The position numbers and the translations under genes are program-made. A DNA stretch of 18,216 bases from Saccoglossus kowalevskii (taxonomy: Eukaryota > Hemichordata > Enteropneusta > Harrimaniidae). The notes beneath the pieces are model-generated. The model was given only the letters and a program-made list of their open reading frames with translations, made no database searches and was not told the DNA's origin. The DNA lies in NCBI RefSeq assembly GCF_000003605.2, contig NW_003114789.1:1-18216 (forward strand), given 5' to 3'. Each line of letters begins with the position of its first letter. Position 1 is the first letter of the stretch. This document shows positions 18,190 to 18,216 of the stretch, piece after piece.

Positions 18190-18216
18190 TTCGGTATATT
18201 CAGTCAATTCTGATGA
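18190..18216 (+). repeat. Partial terminal unit ending TTCTGATGA
   Basis: The last 27 bases are a Q-type start (TTCGGTATA) and a normal second 9-mer, then TTCTGATGA. The TTCTGATG form is otherwise known only from the two W units at 15544 and 17945. The final A departs from the T expected after GATG. It could be the edge of the sequenced molecule or contig, or a private change. The C-P-Q order (18092, 18141, 18190) is the normal one, so the array probably continues. Confidence 0.75.

Larger units (their letters stand above)
1..18216 (+). repeat. 49-bp satellite array, about 371 units, fills the window
   Basis: Every base belongs to a head-to-tail 49-bp repeat. Hand segmentation gives 370 complete units from 3 to 18189 plus partial ends, and the unit lengths sum exactly to the window length. 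No unit is inverted and no unrelated sequence interrupts the array. Most units differ from the consensus at zero to three sites, and the differences come from a small recurring set of variants. There is no gene: on the + strand TGA at unit positions 27-29 falls in every frame once per three units, and TAA arises in the GTAAAT and AGTAAA variants. On the - strand each unit carries TAG, TAA and TGA. Satellite DNA of this kind is usually centromeric, pericentromeric or subtelomeric in eukaryotes. The location here is inference, and the family is not one I recognise by name. Confidence 0.98.

Noticed and set aside
1-18216. CRISPR array
   Set aside because: There are no unique spacers. The whole 49-bp unit repeats, variation is a small set of shared point changes, and there is no cas gene or leader.
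1-18216. Plasmid or phage iteron origin
   Set aside because: Iteron sets are usually a few to some tens of short repeats beside a rep gene. Here about 371 units span 18 kb with no gene.
1-18216. Telomeric repeat or simple microsatellite
   Set aside because: The period is 49 bp, not 5-8 bp, and no TTAGGG-like motif is present. The internal 9-bp pattern is degenerate beyond the first three blocks.
1-18216. Transposon or insertion sequence inside the array
   Set aside because: No stretch departs from the monomer, no target-site duplication was seen, and the unit lengths account for every base.

Overview
The whole window is one uninterrupted head-to-tail satellite array. No protein-coding or RNA gene can be supported on either strand. 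The unit is 49 bp (about 37% G+C, pyrimidine-rich on the + strand). Cutting by hand at TTCAG(T) gives a 2-base remnant (1-2), 370 complete units (3-18189) and a 27-base partial unit (18190-18216). All units point the same way. The length closes exactly: 370 x 49 = 18130, and the 57 extra bases are four 13-bp-longer units (52) plus a net +5 from single-base indels. The sequence names no organism. An array of this size and internal order is typical of eukaryotic centromeric, pericentromeric or other heterochromatin and would be exceptional in a bacterium, so a eukaryote is inferred.

Monomer, by position: 1-9 TTCAGTATA, 10-18 TTCAGTCAA, 19-27 TTCAGATGT, 28-36 GATATCCTT, 37-45 ACCTATCTA, 46-49 CGGG. 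It is therefore five 9-mers plus CGGG, and three of the 9-mers start with TTCAG. Marker codes used below: 0 near-consensus; A GTAAAT at 6-11 (8 T>A); K AGTAAA at 13-18 (16 C>A); G TTCGGATG (22 A>G); Q TTCGGTATA (4 A>G); V TTGAGTATA (3 C>G); N TTCAATCAA (14 G>A); P CAGGTGTG (24 A>G); R GATATTAT (26 G>A, 28 G>T); U GATGTC (31 A>G); S GATAGC (32 T>G); X ATACTT (33 C>A); T ATTCTT (33 C>T); H ATCATT (34 C>A); Y TTACCCATC (40 T>C); M TATGGG (46 C>T); C CTTCCGG (45 A>T, 47 G>C); E TACGAG (48 G>A); L TTTAG at 19-23; l TTTAG at 10-14; W GTTTATTCGGTAAATT; F CTTTCCTATCAGTGGG; J TTCGGTCAA after F; I the 62-bp unit.

The order of these variants is not random. Strings of 10-27 units recur in the same order, so the array is built from higher-order repeats. 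Block alpha (C-0-E-AG-X-0-QUH-0-...) lies at 150-791, 13976-14612 and, shorter, 15789-16182. Block beta (M-C-M-M-C-0-AM-C-0-H-AG-X-0-QU) lies at 10056-10741, 12114-12652 and 16377-17062, with a shorter relative at 792-1673. Block gamma (K-A-C-P-Q-V-...-S-AM-C-M-H-AG-X-0-QU-0-AG-M-YM-0-A-W-L-AlG) lies at 2457-3841, 4430-5667, 6894-7873, 14515-15739 and 17210-18189. Block epsilon (C-P-Q-0-N-...-M-M-x-AM-0-M-M-M-0) lies at 8181-9013 and 13143-13828. F-J modules and 62-bp units are confined to about 2.4-9.8 kb. A five-unit module H-AG-X-0-Q recurs throughout and is amplified at 11036-12015.

The most informative anomalies are: two patches of single-base indels, both sitting where an alpha-type block meets a beta-type block; evidence that the 62-bp unit is a 49-bp dimer that lost 36 bp; repeated gains or losses of exactly three units (147 bp); and variant positions that are largely CpG/TpG/CpA exchanges. 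There are no genes here to work together. The window records satellite expansion by unequal exchange or amplification.
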